64,000 nucleotides of DNA from Cranoglanis bouderius (lineage: Eukaryota; Chordata; Actinopteri; Siluriformes; Cranoglanididae): contig CM042553.1 in the NCBI GenBank assembly GCA_023630585.1, positions 15,039,020-15,103,019 of the forward strand. The letters run 5' to 3'. The notes under the pieces are model-generated. The model was not told the origin of the DNA. It worked only from the letters and a program-made list of their open reading frames with translations, and searched no databases. The translations under genes and the position numbers were made by a program. Numbering within the stretch: the first letter of the stretch is position 1; every line of letters starts with the position of its first letter. Below are positions 20,902 through 32,935 of this stretch, in pieces.

Positions 20902-22150
20902 TAGTTGCAATCAAAATTATTCAACCCCCATTGCAAATCAGGTTTATTGTCAAACTTTACAGACTACAGCTGTTTGCAATTAACAAATCAAACAAAAGCA
21001 ATTGAAATAGCTCAACACAACGAATGCTTCAAGTGGTTTCCCCAAATTCAACTGAAAATGCAACTTATAATGACTTCTCCAATTTAAAAATGATTCAACC
21101 CCCTGAATAGAATCCCTCAAAAACAGCACAAATATGCAAAACAGGTGTTGTCTCAAGCACACTTGATGCAACTAATCAGGGGCTTCATTAGTTGCACTAG
21201 GTGTGCTTGAGCTGGAACACATGAAATACCTGAACTGGCTAGGGGCAGAAAATACATGAAATACCTGGACGGATTTCTGAGAAGGCAGGTTGTGAAAAAC
21301 CCTCGAGTGACTGCAAAAGACCTGCAGCAAGACTTGCTGGCAACAGGCACCGAGCTTTCAGTGAGCATCGTATGGCGCATACTAAATGCAGAAGGTTTCC
21401 ATGCCAGAACTCGAAGGCGTACATCATTACTGACCCAAAAGCACAAGAAAAGTCGGCTCAAAATCATATAAATAAGCCACAGAAATTTTGGGATTTTGTT
21501 CTGTGGAACAATGAAACAAAACTGGAACTTTTCGGCATGATGGATCAGCGATATGTATGGAGGAAGACATACCGCTGAAAAGAACACTCTGCCCACAGTC
21601 AGTCACCAAGCATGGTGGTGGCTCAGTGATTCTCTGGGGCTGCTTTGCATCCTCTGGCACTGGAAACCTGCAGCATGTGGAAGGCAAGATGGATTCATTG
21701 AAGTATCAGGAAATCCTAGGAGAAAACCTCATGCTGTCTGTGAGGAAGCTGGAGCTTGGGCGTCATTGGACCTTCCAACAGGACAGTGATCCCAAGCATA
21801 CCTCAAATTCCACCAAGGCTTGGTTGCAGAAGAAGTCCTGGAAGATTCTACAGGGCCATCACGGTCACCTGAACCCCATAGAAAATCTCTGGTGGGATTT
21901 GAAGAAGGTGGTTGCAGCACACAAACCCAAGAATATTACTGAACCGGAGGCCTTTGCTCATGAGGAATGGGCTAAGATTCCTCAGGAAAGCTGCCAGAAG
22001 CTGGTGCCTGGCTATTGCATCTCATTTGCATCAGATTATAAAAGCAAAAGTGCTTTTGTTTGATTTGTTCATTGCATACAGCTGAAAGTCTGTAAATTTT
22101 GACAATAAATCTGTTTTGCAATGGGGGTTGAATAATTTTGATTGCAACTG
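20902..22150 (+). mobile_element. Tc1-type transposon with TAGTTGCAATCAAAATTATT ends
   Basis: This 1,249-bp element is flanked by TA at 20900-20901 and 22151-22152. Its inverted repeats read (C/T)AGTTGCAATCAAAATTATT. The 5' part of the gene is deleted and the transposase is broken. A long (TG)n(TATG)n microsatellite follows directly. Confidence 0.88.
21240..22063 (+). pseudogene. truncated, frameshifted Tc1-type transposase
   Basis: Readable blocks are GFLRRQVVKNPRVTAKDLQQ, then FVLWNNETKLELFG and, in another frame, HGGGSVILWGCFASSGTGNL, FQQDSDPKHTS and LNPIENLWWDLKKVV. The first catalytic Asp reads Asn (WNNETK), and the residues before LNP are altered. The N-terminal helix-turn-helix is missing. 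At least two frameshifts make it dead. Confidence 0.82.
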
Positions 22151-22154
22151 TATG

Positions 22155-22170
22155 CGTGTGTGTGTGTGTG

Positions 22171-22251
<81 letters not shown>

Positions 22252-22266
22252 ATGTAGATATATATA
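22155..22266. repeat. (TG)n/(TATG)n microsatellite
   Basis: A TG run, a TA patch and TATG units directly follow the transposon end at 22150. Confidence 0.95.
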
Positions 22267-25200
22267 TATAATCAATGTAATGAACTAATGCTAGAATTGG
22301 AATTTTATGTAGTGAACACAGACAAGTTATACTAAATATCGGCACTCTTGGACTGTCGCTTGTCCAATCAAATTAATGAACCCGAATGAACTGTTTTATC
22401 ATTATAATTATTTTCAGGTAAAGTGACACCCAAGTATAGTAAAGAAATGCATTTACTTAAGTACTTTCTAGTGCTTACCTAGGCAGCATAAAATGGAGGC
22501 CATCCAAACTTATAGTCATGTCCTGTGCCATGTCCTCCAATTAGCCAAGTGTCATGCAATAAGATGAACTTAAGTACTTTCCACTTCTGACCATTTTCTT
22601 TTATATAATTTAAATGACCAGAGTTGCTTGAGCTGTCAGTGGTTCTAGACGAGCAGCATTTTGGTGCTCAAACCGAACCAAGGTGGTACAGCATGGAACC
22701 AGTACCAGCCCTGAGCTTTGTCAGTGTGTCCGTGATAGGCACACTCACATTATCAGTATCACAGTATCAGTGCCATCTTGCTTATTATCATGGCACTATT
22801 GGCCAAGTGGTTCTTCACTATGATGATAGTGAATAGCTGATGCGTGGCTGCCATCAGTCGCCCCATTGCCCTTATTATTCCACTGCAGTGGGTGCATCCT
22901 TCACCTTTTCTTCAGTATGTGTGTGTGCGCGCACGCACCCTGCTCTAACCCTGCTCTACTATGCTGTGTGTGTATGCCTCACCCCAGAGAGCATCATTGG
23001 CTGACAGCTGAAGATTCGGTTGGGCTTGTGTCAAAAAGCAGTGACCTACACTCCAATCACTGGCTTGGCTCTCCTCTTGCTTCAAGAATGTGTGTCTGTT
23101 TCGTTTGTCACTCATCCAGCTTCATGCCAGCTTCATACTGCTGCAGGAAACATATCCTCTACTGCTGCATTTCAGCAACCACGCAATCACATGTTGATTA
23201 AACTCTGCTGTCTTGTAGCTGCATGTTTCACCCTTGGCCATATTTAGCTAGTGTCTTACAAGTCAAATTTTATATCTCACAAAAGAGTAAAGTACTGCCA
23301 GACCACCGATATTTGTCACCACAACATCGGGATATCTTACGTATAGTCTGTGTGCGAACTTGGAGGTCAATCAACCAGCATCAAGAATCAGCTCTACATT
23401 GGCCTGTGTCAAAATGTTTCTTGAGACCCAACATACGATGGTCCTTGAAATGTATCATTGTATTCAGTATTGGTCTAATGTATTTGTATCTGTCGCTAAT
23501 TAGTGCTACAATGTTTTCACGTTTTTTTTTGTTTTTTTTTATAATACATTTTTTTTCTTTAAGTGTGCACAAAGAATTTATTTTTATTTTTTTAATCTTG
23601 CTTGCACAGTTATTTTTGTTTCTGCCTGTCCGTGACATTTTCTAATGAATTTACTTGTTCTGTTTCCCAAAATATAGATCTAAACAAATTAGTAGCCTAA
23701 TTTAAACCACTTTGACCCTGACCAGGCAGTTACTGAGGATGAATAAAGGAATGCTGTAAAAGCATCCATTCACATTGGGGTCTTTCTTTTCCCCCACAAG
23801 CTTCATATCTGACCACCTAGTCATGTCCATGAGCTTCCTATCTGACCTCTCGAGGATAAAACCTCCTGCTCGCATGAATTTATTGTCTACTCTAAACCAG
23901 GTGCCCTGTGAACCTTTCTGGCAAGGTGTCTAAAAAAATGAATAGTGTGCCACTTAATCGTGTCTGTATTTGTATCTATATCTGAAACCAGAATTGTTGA
24001 GCATATATTCATTCATTTCAAATCTATTATTTGGCAAAAACCTGAGCACTTACCAGCAAATTTAAAAGTACATGTGACTACCAGTTGCTGTGGCCCCATG
24101 TGCTACAATCTCATTCAGAACTTTTTACTAGATTTCTACTGGCTACAAGCCCATGTGAAGTTTTCTTGTTTTCTTTAGTTTCATTATTCATGAACTGGCT
24201 TATCATGACTAATAAGAAAGGTGAATGAGGCAATAAGAGATATGAGATATCAATGGCAATAATGGGTAAACTGATTAAGTTGGTGTACCCCTCAGGCTTT
24301 GAGGCTTGCTTTTAACACTCTGGCATGTTAAATGTCCTGGAAACGTCTGGTAAAATTGTTCATTACTCTGTGACACATGTATGTGTGTACAAACCCAGAT
24401 GACAAACTGCTTCTCCTAAATAGTTTCTCAATTTCTCATCACTAACTGAAAGCATTTGAGTGAGTGGAGTAGATCTTTGGCCTTGGCTTTTCTTGGCTTC
24501 CTTTTCTTGTCCATCTTCTTTTGTTTTGCGCTTTAGATAATGATGCATGGCTGAGGTCAGTTGGCAGTGAGCCACCCTCTGTCTTTATTAGCCCTTATTT
24601 AAGACTTTAATGAGACTGCAGTTATCAGTATGCAGCCATGGAGGTTAAGCTATCTGTATTATCTGTGTTATCTCTGTCTACTTCAGCATATGAGAGAGAG
24701 AGAGAAAGAGAAAAACAAAGAAAGGATTCAAAAGGTCTTCTTTTTGAAATTAACACTGCAGTGGTTTTTAGATGGTACAATTAATTTTATTTCATCATGG
24801 CAAAGATCATAGGTTCTTGTTTCATCAGTTAATTAAATCAAGTGTGATATTGGTGAGCTGGGCTGAGGTTAATTAATTGGGTAATATTGCATATTTTTTT
24901 AATTGACTCTGGTGCATTAAAAATGAGCTTCCCGTTTGTCTGTTTTACCTGTGTGACCAATCATAGTCTACTCTGAATTTTCTAGTCTCTGCAGAGGAAA
25001 AAATATACACTTTCATTATATGGCATAGGCAAAGCTGGAGATGAATAAACCATGTCAGCTAAAGCAGTGACTGCACACTGTTTATTTTCTAATCAATTAT
25101 TTAGACTCTATTTTTCCTTTATTTAGACTTTTGATAGAGCCATGTTACTAAGGATCTGTCTTCATTCAAAGAATGGTGCATCTGGATAAGTTTTTAATAA

Positions 25201-25961
25201 AGAAAAGACCTATTATTTATTTAAAACGGTATCCTCTTTATTTCTCCCTTATAACTCCCTCTGTCCCCTTCTTCCATCCCTCTAATCCACCTGTCTGTAT
25301 CAGGCAGTAGGTTGAGCTTTGTGGGATTTCAGTAGTTTATGGGTTTAATAGAGTGAGCAGTATTGTGCAGCCTTCATTTAGAGGACCTTTGATCCCTGAC
25401 GGCTTGTGCACAACGAGTCACACCAAAAAGCCTAGTGTCAGCACTTTTTTTCCTGCGAGAATACCAAACATAGAAGAAATGAGACATGTGAAGAGCTCAT
25501 AGAGAGAAGGTCAGCAGAGATGAATAAGATTTTGTGAAAGTGCTGTTGGGGTTGTTAATAATAGTAATTATGACGTTAATTCTACCCACGCTTCCCTTGC
25601 ACAGAAATTGGAAAATAATATTTCTGTTTTTCTTTTGCAGGCTAGAGCAGCCGACTGTTGTATGGCCAGGGATTCCTCAGTAGTGTTCTGTGGTTTGGGA
25701 GAAAACGTGGAGGAAGTCCTGTCTTTAAATATGATCTATTATTCTTATTCTGAAAGTTAGGCATCTGTGTAGGTTTTGGGCTAAGGTGATGGGGCATGTT
25801 CAGCTTTGAAGCCACACGTTGTAAAAGGTTCAGATAGAGTTATAACGAGTCGATTATCTGTTAGTAACATCTCTATCTGGAACATTCCACAACGTCTTGC
25901 TGCTTATTCTAGCTCTGGTCTCTGGATAGTCTGTCTTGGCAAAGTGGGTCAGTGTGGTGCA

Positions 25962-26007
<46 letters not shown>

Positions 26008-27332
26008 TGGGTGTGTATTAGTTATGCATTTATTGGGTTCTTTTCCCTGGTGTGTGAAGGCTTTGGTTGTGTTTTTCTCTCTGCACTGTCTTATTGCTGA
26101 GTTTTCTGTCTGGCTTGATTCAGTCGCAGTGAACACAGCATCACAGGACTGCAGTCATTTTTATGGTACTGAACTAAACCTCTGTTTCAAATCCGGACTC
26201 ATCAGTTCAGTCTCAGTCTGTACTTCACTAACATTTCTTGAAATCATCTTTCATTTCTGAAAATGTGGAATTAGATTATATTTTGTGTAAAATCTGCTTA
26301 TCTTCTACGTCTCAATGTCTCTTTTACCATCGTGTGTATTTATTTTTGCAGAGTAGTGAAGCTCTCTGTAATAAACATTTCTAGACCTTCAGTTCTCATG
26401 TCTGGACATTCTTTATGTTTTAGTGAGGCTATTATCACATGTTTACTGAAGAAAATAAGATCTGTCTTTCACTGTTTGGGAATTCAGACCACACCGAGAT
26501 GTTTGATTGACTGGCCTGTTCGGAATGTGGAGAGCCTTGTCATGCAATGGAAGGAGGCGTGAGTCTACTTCGTGTGTAGTAACTGTCAGTGTGGCAACTC
26601 GATGCTAAAGCCTCTTTTGTGTAGACAGCCCGTCACTCAGCCATCTCAACTCAGTATTTCATAATACTTTTATAGAAATGTGGATAACTCTGATTATTAG
26701 AGAGCAGATGCATTATTTGAAGCGTATTGCTGATATGGAGAGACTTAATCTGACCATGCATGACCTGACCAGGGATGGACCAGGAATGCATTAACTTTAG
26801 CCTCTTTTCAACTTAATCTTTATGTTCAAACATGACTGATCATAATTTCATCATGTTTCCATGGATAGAGAAAGCGCCTGAAAACCTGTTTACTCTAAAC
26901 TGACTGAGTTATTGTTGAATTCCATCAATAAGCATTTGAAATGTAACAGTTGCACAGTTGCATTATATACTTGCACAAAGGATATCCTTCAACAAGATTA
27001 TATGCATAAAATTGGATTTCCATTATGTTTCTAGTAAACAGGTGTTGTGTTCTTTTCTCAGTACAGGGACGTGTTTAAAAAATTCTTGCCTATGGTAATC
27101 TCACATGTTTTTTATGTAGAGCCTGGGTGTATAGAGTGTACATTAAGTTGCTAAGGGATCTATAGGGAGATTGTTACACTGAATACTCAAAACTTTTTCT
27201 CTAAACTGCATGTGGTCTCAGCAGTGAAATGAAGGACTCTATCCCTATCCATCCTGCCATCTGGACTGGTGCTCATTTATCGGTAACATGCACATGCTCA
27301 ATTTGGACTGACCATCATTTATCAGTAGCTGG

Positions 27333-27372
<40 letters not shown>

Positions 27373-28221
27373 ATTCAGAAGTAGTGATGGAGATGTAATT
27401 GCAGCCGTTCTCTTAATGACCGGCTCATGAGACTCCACTCTGGCATTTATATCCCATACACTCTGCTTTCATACTAAACTGCCTGGGCTGCACTGTGCCG
27501 ATTGCCCATTGCTTTGCACTTAATCTCTCTCACTCTCACACACACACACACACCCCACATTTACCTTTAACACTTCCCCCATCTAATTCCTGATCACTTG
27601 CTTTCACTTTGCTCTCAGTTCTCCTTTCCTCCACTTTCCCATTCAGTGATGAAAAGCGCTCTGATTCAGCACAGCATCAAGCTGGAACCTGTTTTAATCA
27701 ATACCCCCAAAGCCGATGCAAGTGCCGATGCATATCCGACATCGTATTTCTGCTTTCACCATTTTCTGTGTTTATGCGACTGTCAAGCAAGTCTTCTGCT
27801 GAGAAACAAATAGTGGTGTGCAAATGAGTCTTAACCAAAATGCCCTTCATAGAGTATGATCTGATATGAGGTATGTCCATACTGTCAGCAGTGTGAATCA
27901 GTGTGATTTATACCAGCCCTGGGCCTCTCACTGATTTGTAGCACAGGTTAATGGTATTTTTGGTGTTAGGCTCTTGCACAAAATGAAGTCACCTTTGGTT
28001 ATACCTCAACAATGTTACAAAGCTAAAGGCTAAAATATGTTTACTTGATACAGCTTTTCATTTATTTCTCTTCACTGTTTAGGTTTGTTTCTTTTTTTTT
28101 TTGAGAGAGAGATTATATAAAAAATTTACTATTTTATTACGATTATATAAAATAAAACTATTATAATGTTCCTGTGTGTTTGAGTTCAAAATATCAAAGT
28201 ATTGTTATTCTTTTCTTTATT
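22267..28221. other. patj intron without recognised genes
   Basis: Six kilobases with few transposon signatures. (GT)n(GA)n lies at 25964-26006 and (CA)n at 27332-27370. An acceptor-like TTTTGCAG occurs at 25641, but its phase-compatible frame stops at once. A TTAATTAA-rich block at 24825-24960 could be regulatory. Confidence 0.45.
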
Positions 28222-28610
28222 CCACAGCACTGCCGAATTATCAAATCTGATTGGGCAAAAGGTGTTGATTAATTTTCTATACAGCAGCTCCGGTTGTAGT
28301 ATTGCCGGTTGTAATTCAAGTGATAAGTTTGCACTCGTTCTAATAGTTTATAATTTCTAAAGACTAATTCACAGGCAGTTGTATGGTGTATGCACCACAT
28401 AATCTAAGTAATCTAATAATGAATAGATAAACATGCTGGTATTTAACATGGTACATAGAATTCTCAGCGCTTTATAACAGTCATTAAGTTTTTCACCACA
28501 GGAACGTCTTCAGGACAAGAAGACTTTACACGTTCTTTGTTACATGACAAGCTGCATTTAGTTTTTTTCCTCTTAACTTCAAGAGAGAGGACAAAAGATC
28601 AGTGATCAAG
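28222..28610 (+). repeat. terminal-hairpin repeat family, copy 3 (left part)
   Basis: The copy begins TTCCACAGCACTGCCGAATT and has GGTGTTGATTAATTTTCTAT. It continues to TGACAAGCTGCATTTA and the AGAGAGGA block. It lacks the hairpin end. Confidence 0.65.
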
Positions 28611-29239
28611 TGACTCATTACAGTATGAGAGTTAAAGACGCCTCTGTGTAGAGCTAAAATACTGAGATGTGTGCATTTAGGACACCTTCCCCTAAATCAT
28701 TGAGGCCAAGGCCATTGTTCCAAAAAATAAGCATGAATCCCAAGCTCTTCAGCCCTGTTTATTATAATACTGTGCTTCACTGGCACTGGCCTACTTACCT
28801 GAGCCACTGGTGTACAACCTGAGATCCTGTATTTCATCCACAGATGCCTGTTAGGAACTTTTGTAGAAAGGACAGAAAAGGGTACAGGATGATGTCCATG
28901 GGTGAGATCAGTTCTTAGTTTCTGATCTGTTGCTTTAAAAAAACATGAATTCTCAATTCCTCAATTGGAGCCAGATCTGTTTTTCTTCCCACTATTTACT
29001 TTTATGTTCTGTTCTAGCTTTTTGAAATTTAACTACTGGAAATGCTTAAAATAGCTTTTTTTTTCTGTTGAAGTGTATAAAACATAAGTGAATTGAAGAA
29101 AAACATCATTTATCTATTATTAAAATTTCACCACAATTCACTGTGCTGTGATTCAGGTGGACTGATCCTAGACTTGTTAATGCAGACATCCATGTTGTTC
29201 TACTTGTTATTTAACTAAGAAAAAAGTCTAATCCTTGAT

Positions 29240-29525
29240 ATGGTGAAGTTTTCTGTAAGGAGATTTCATTCAACTTTTTGGAAGGAGTCTCCAGCGTCAG
29301 GGCTTTGTAACAGTCAGAGGTAAAGCTGTATCTTCAGGAGAGAGAGAGAAAAGAGAGGCTGGTGGGGGAGCAACTGTTCCACAACATTAAATGTAACTAT
29401 AAATGGATAAAAAGCATGACACGTATTTCTTTAATAAATAAACATTGTAATAGTTGACAAATTGCTGTGATGTAAATGGAATAAAACACTTCAGGACATA
29501 CTGTTGTTATTGGATCCAGGCGACA
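29240..29525 (+). repeat. terminal-hairpin repeat family, copy 4 (right part)
   Basis: Shared blocks are GGAAGGAGTCTCCAGCGTCA, TAACAGTCAGAGGTAA, TTTAATAAATAAACATTG and GGAATAAAACACTTCAGGA. Confidence 0.65.
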
Positions 29526-30219
29526 TCTCGGTACTCCCATTGATTTTCCTATAATGCCAAATGTTTTATTCTTTAATGATGACATTCCAAAATTGATGAA
29601 TCTCTGTTCCTGGATATTCATTATTCCATTTCCTTTCTTACACTTTGTGGATTGCAGCTCTGACTTGCAGTGACATTATAGTGCCAGTATGACCCAATAC
29701 TGTTGGATTCAGTATTGTACAATAAATGATTCTCCTGAGCTCTAGAACCCACATTTTGCCTGTTCTCACACACACACACACATGCATACACACATCCACA
29801 CAGTAAGCAAGCTGTATGAAAGTGTCTGGGTGATTTGATTGCCCTTCATCGTGTTCTCTTTCTCAGTGTGTCCTGATTTAAAGTGGCCTGTCTGTTCCTC
29901 CTCACCCAGTCCAGCTCCATCTCCCTCATGACTCACTAACCCGAGTGTGCATTTCTTTAGCTAACACAAAGCAGAGCAGCATATCCAAGCCTACAAATGA
30001 ATGTTGGAGCTATGTGAAGCGCATTGATATATCTGTTCCCTCGAGTCATCCCTTTCTCTACCCATCTTTCCTTCTTTTGTGTGTGTGGACGTATTTGTGT
30101 AATTGTCAGACAGAAAATCGCTCCGCATGCCTGATGTAACAATATTGTATGGCTTCTAGTATTGCTCTTTTTGTGATCAGAAATTATAACAAAGAAATCA
30201 AGGTATAATGAACTGGTCT

Positions 30220-30264
<45 letters not shown>

Positions 30265-30589
30265 ACATCAGTATATTGAGTAGATTGAGCTCAGTTCAGT
30301 TGTAATGAGCCATCCGCATTCATGCTAGTCGTCTCAGTCACAGGTCTCCACACACAGCTATAGTGAAATTGCAGCATTGATCGACTCCTCTGTGTCTCTT
30401 TCTGAGCTCCTGATACTCAAATATGCCCGGCTTTAAAGAGCACTTGTTGTTTCTGAGCTTTCAAAGTTACAAGCCTTTTACTCCATCAGTCTTTTTTCAC
30501 TGTACCAATTGTTCACAGTTTAGTGTTTAGTTTAACTTCCATATACCACAGTGCTGGTTGATCCTGTACCACCTATACCCCATATCCTA

Positions 30590-31221
30590 TACCGTAGCAC
30601 TGTTGGATCGGTTTGGTCAGAAGGTGTTGTTTACTTTTCTCTAACAGCAGTTCCAACTGATCACAGGTTTATATTAATGTGGTCGTTCCGATACTTTACC
30701 ATTTCTACAGTAACAACCCATTTACAGGGAATTGTATGGCGGAGTAAAATATATGGTAAATCTATCTGTGAGGAAATGTTTATTTCGCTTTTATGGGAGG
30801 AGTCTCCAGTGTCAGTGTTTTGTAACAGTCAGAGGTAACGTTTTCCACAATGGGGAAAGTCTTCAGGACAGAGGGGTTGGTGGTTACTTGGCAGCATTAC
30901 AAGTTGCATTTTTTTTTTCTTTTTAGCATCAATAGAGAGAAAGAAGAGAGGCTGGTGACTGTTTATAGCTGTTATAATATAAGTGATAACAGGAACTAAC
31001 TGTTTCATGGACGGCCCACAAAAAGTGTAACTGTAAACAGATAAAAAGTATGACGTTATTGTTTATTATATTTTAAAAATGTAACTGTAAGCTGTGGTGT
31101 AACAGGAATAAAACACTTATGATGTGCTGTTTTTGAAAAGCAATCAATATCAGGGTGGTAACAGCCTTTGTCATTGATTATTTTCCTATAACTGCACATC
31201 TTTGACACTTTATTTCTTACT
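30590..31221 (+). repeat. terminal-hairpin repeat family, copy 5 (best copy)
   Basis: This is the most complete plus-strand copy. It holds TATATTAATGTGGTCGTTC, GGAGGAGTCTCCAGTGTCAG, AAGTGATAACAGGAACTAAC and GGAATAAAACACTT. It ends in a hairpin in which 31105-31150 pairs imperfectly with 31172-31220 around CAGGGTGGTAACAG. No open frame of note is present. Confidence 0.75.
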
Positions 31222-31290
31222 TAATGCATCTACTTATGTAAGGAAGTAAATTGCATGGTTCACACATAGATGCACTTTTAAGAAAGAAGA

Positions 31291-31305
31291 GTGTGTGTGT
31301 GTGTG

Positions 31306-31347
<42 letters not shown>
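31291..31347. repeat. (GT)n(ATCT)n microsatellite
   Basis: Eight GT units are followed by about ten ATCT units. Confidence 0.95.
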
Positions 31348-31357
<10 letters not shown>

Positions 31358-31397
31358 GCGGTGTATATATGTTTATAAAACATAGATACCGGTATAT

Positions 31398-31640
31398 ATG
31401 TTTATGAATCGAAATTTGAAATTCTTTTTGGAAACCATGGACGCCGCGTCCTCTAAACTACAGAGGATTAAAGAGGAGAGGGACCATCTGGCTTTTTGTC
31501 AGCGCTCAGCTCAAAAGCCTGCAGTTCTGATGGTATGGGGGTGCATTAGTGCCTATGGAATGGGTAGCTTGCACATCTGGAAAGGCACCATCAATGCTGA
31601 AAGGTATATACAGGTTTTAGAGCAACATATGCTTCCACCC
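31398..31640 (+). pseudogene. transposase fragment of the CAACTGGGGTTG-type element
   Basis: About 80 residues around the catalytic core strand VLMVWGCISAYGMGSLHIWK are open. They cover the stretch before the second catalytic Asp. The protein then diverges into unrelated residues. Confidence 0.75.
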
Positions 31641-32010
31641 AGATTCCATCCCATCTTTACTTCTGAGAGACTCTGCCTCTCTAAGATACTCTTTTTATAC
31701 AAAATCATGTTACTGACCTGTTGCTAATTAACCTAATTAGTTGCAAAATGTTCCTCCAGCTGTTTCTTTTTAGTTTCACTTACTTGTCCAGCCTTTTGTT
31801 GCCCCCGTCCCAACCTTTTTTGAGACGTGTTGCGGCCATCAAATTCAAAATTACCTTATTTTTTCTTAAAATGGAACATTTCCTCATTTTAAACATTTGG
31901 TATGTTTTCTATTGTGAATAACATATGGGTTTATGAGATTTGCAAATCATTGCATTCTGTTTTTATTTACATTTTACACAGCGTCCCAACTTTTTTTGCA
32001 ACTGGGGTTG
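31398..32010 (+). mobile_element. Tc1/mariner remnant ending CAACTGGGGTTG
   Basis: The transposase remnant reads GNLKFFLETMDAAS-like text and PAVLMVWGCISAYGMGSLHI then WKGTINAERYIQVLEQHMLP. It jumps to a 3' non-coding part that ends CGTCCCAACTTTTTTTGCAA, the typical end of a widespread fish element. The left end and the catalytic C-terminal half are missing. It abuts the next element at a TA. Confidence 0.8.
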
Positions 32011-32012
32011 TA

Positions 32013-32933
32013 AAATGTCTACAGACCTGTGTTAAAATTGCAGGTTTTTTGAAGATTCAAAAAATTAAACCAAGATAAATCATGTCAGATCTTTTCCCAC
32101 CTTTACTGTGATATAGCCACCAACAAACCTCCAGTAAAAAACAAATAGAAATTTTTTAATGGGGTTAACCCTTTAATACTGTGTTAAAGTAGCTTTGCTT
32201 GTAATACAGCACTCAGTCATTTGAGGTAAGAGTCTAGCAACTTCTTGTTTGTCAATTTTATTCCACTCTTCCTGGCAAACATAATCCAGATCTATCAAAT
32301 TGCAAAGGGATCTCCTGTGTGCAGACCTCTCCAAGTTATTCCACAGGTCTTCGTAAGGTTTTAGAGCTGGGCTCTGACTGGGCCATTGCAAAACATTGAT
32401 CTTCTTTTGAAGCCATTCCTTTGTTGACTTAGATTTGTGCTTTGTGTTGTTATTGTGCTGGAAGGTGAAAAATTTCTTCATCTTCAGCTGTCTAACAGAG
32501 GCCTGCAGGTTTTGTGCCAAAAACAGATCGGTATTTCAATAGTGAGATCTCATACATGCTTTGAAAGCTTGGCTTCAGCAGTTGAGTGAAGATGATGTCA
32601 ATAATAACCTACAGAAACAGCTGATCTGTATTTGGGGTTAATCAGAATCACTTCATTGATGATGGCTGTGTGGTGATGATTACTTTTGAATATGAGTTTG
32701 AATGTGATTGCTTAATTCTGAGCATGTGCCCTATTAGAAAAGGGTGTGCACACTACTGCAAACAGGTTATGGTATTCCCCCCCCCCCCCCCTTTTTATTT
32801 ATTATTTTTTTTAAACCTAAAATGTATTTTTGTTTTTCACTTGAATTTTGTTGGTTGCTGTCGTATTTATATTGGTATCATTTTTGTTAACAGGAAATTT
32901 TAACAGGAGTGTCTAAACTTTTTATATCCACTG
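32013..32933 (-). mobile_element. internally deleted Tc1-type element, CAGTGGATATAAAAAG family
   Basis: The right end is TTTTTATATCCACTG followed by TA. The left end keeps TGTCTACAGACCTGTGTTAA but has lost about 14 terminal bases where it meets the preceding element. The transposase is reduced to the C-terminal part. Confidence 0.82.
32173..32520 (-). pseudogene. C-terminal Tc1-type transposase fragment
   Basis: The open frame reads FFTFQHNNNTKHKSKSTKEW, INVLQWPSQSPALKPYEDLW and CQEEWNKI. The second catalytic Asp is Asn (QHNNN), SPDLNP has become SPALKP, and the region that usually reads NLW is DLW. The Glu is retained in YEDLW. It cannot be active. Confidence 0.8.
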
Positions 32934-32935
32934 TA

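Noticed and set aside
25641..25760. Acceptor-like TTTTCTTTTGCAG followed by an open frame, considered as a patj exon in the large intron
   Set aside because: The intron needs phase 1 to 1, and in that frame the second codon is TAG. No matching PATJ sequence is present.
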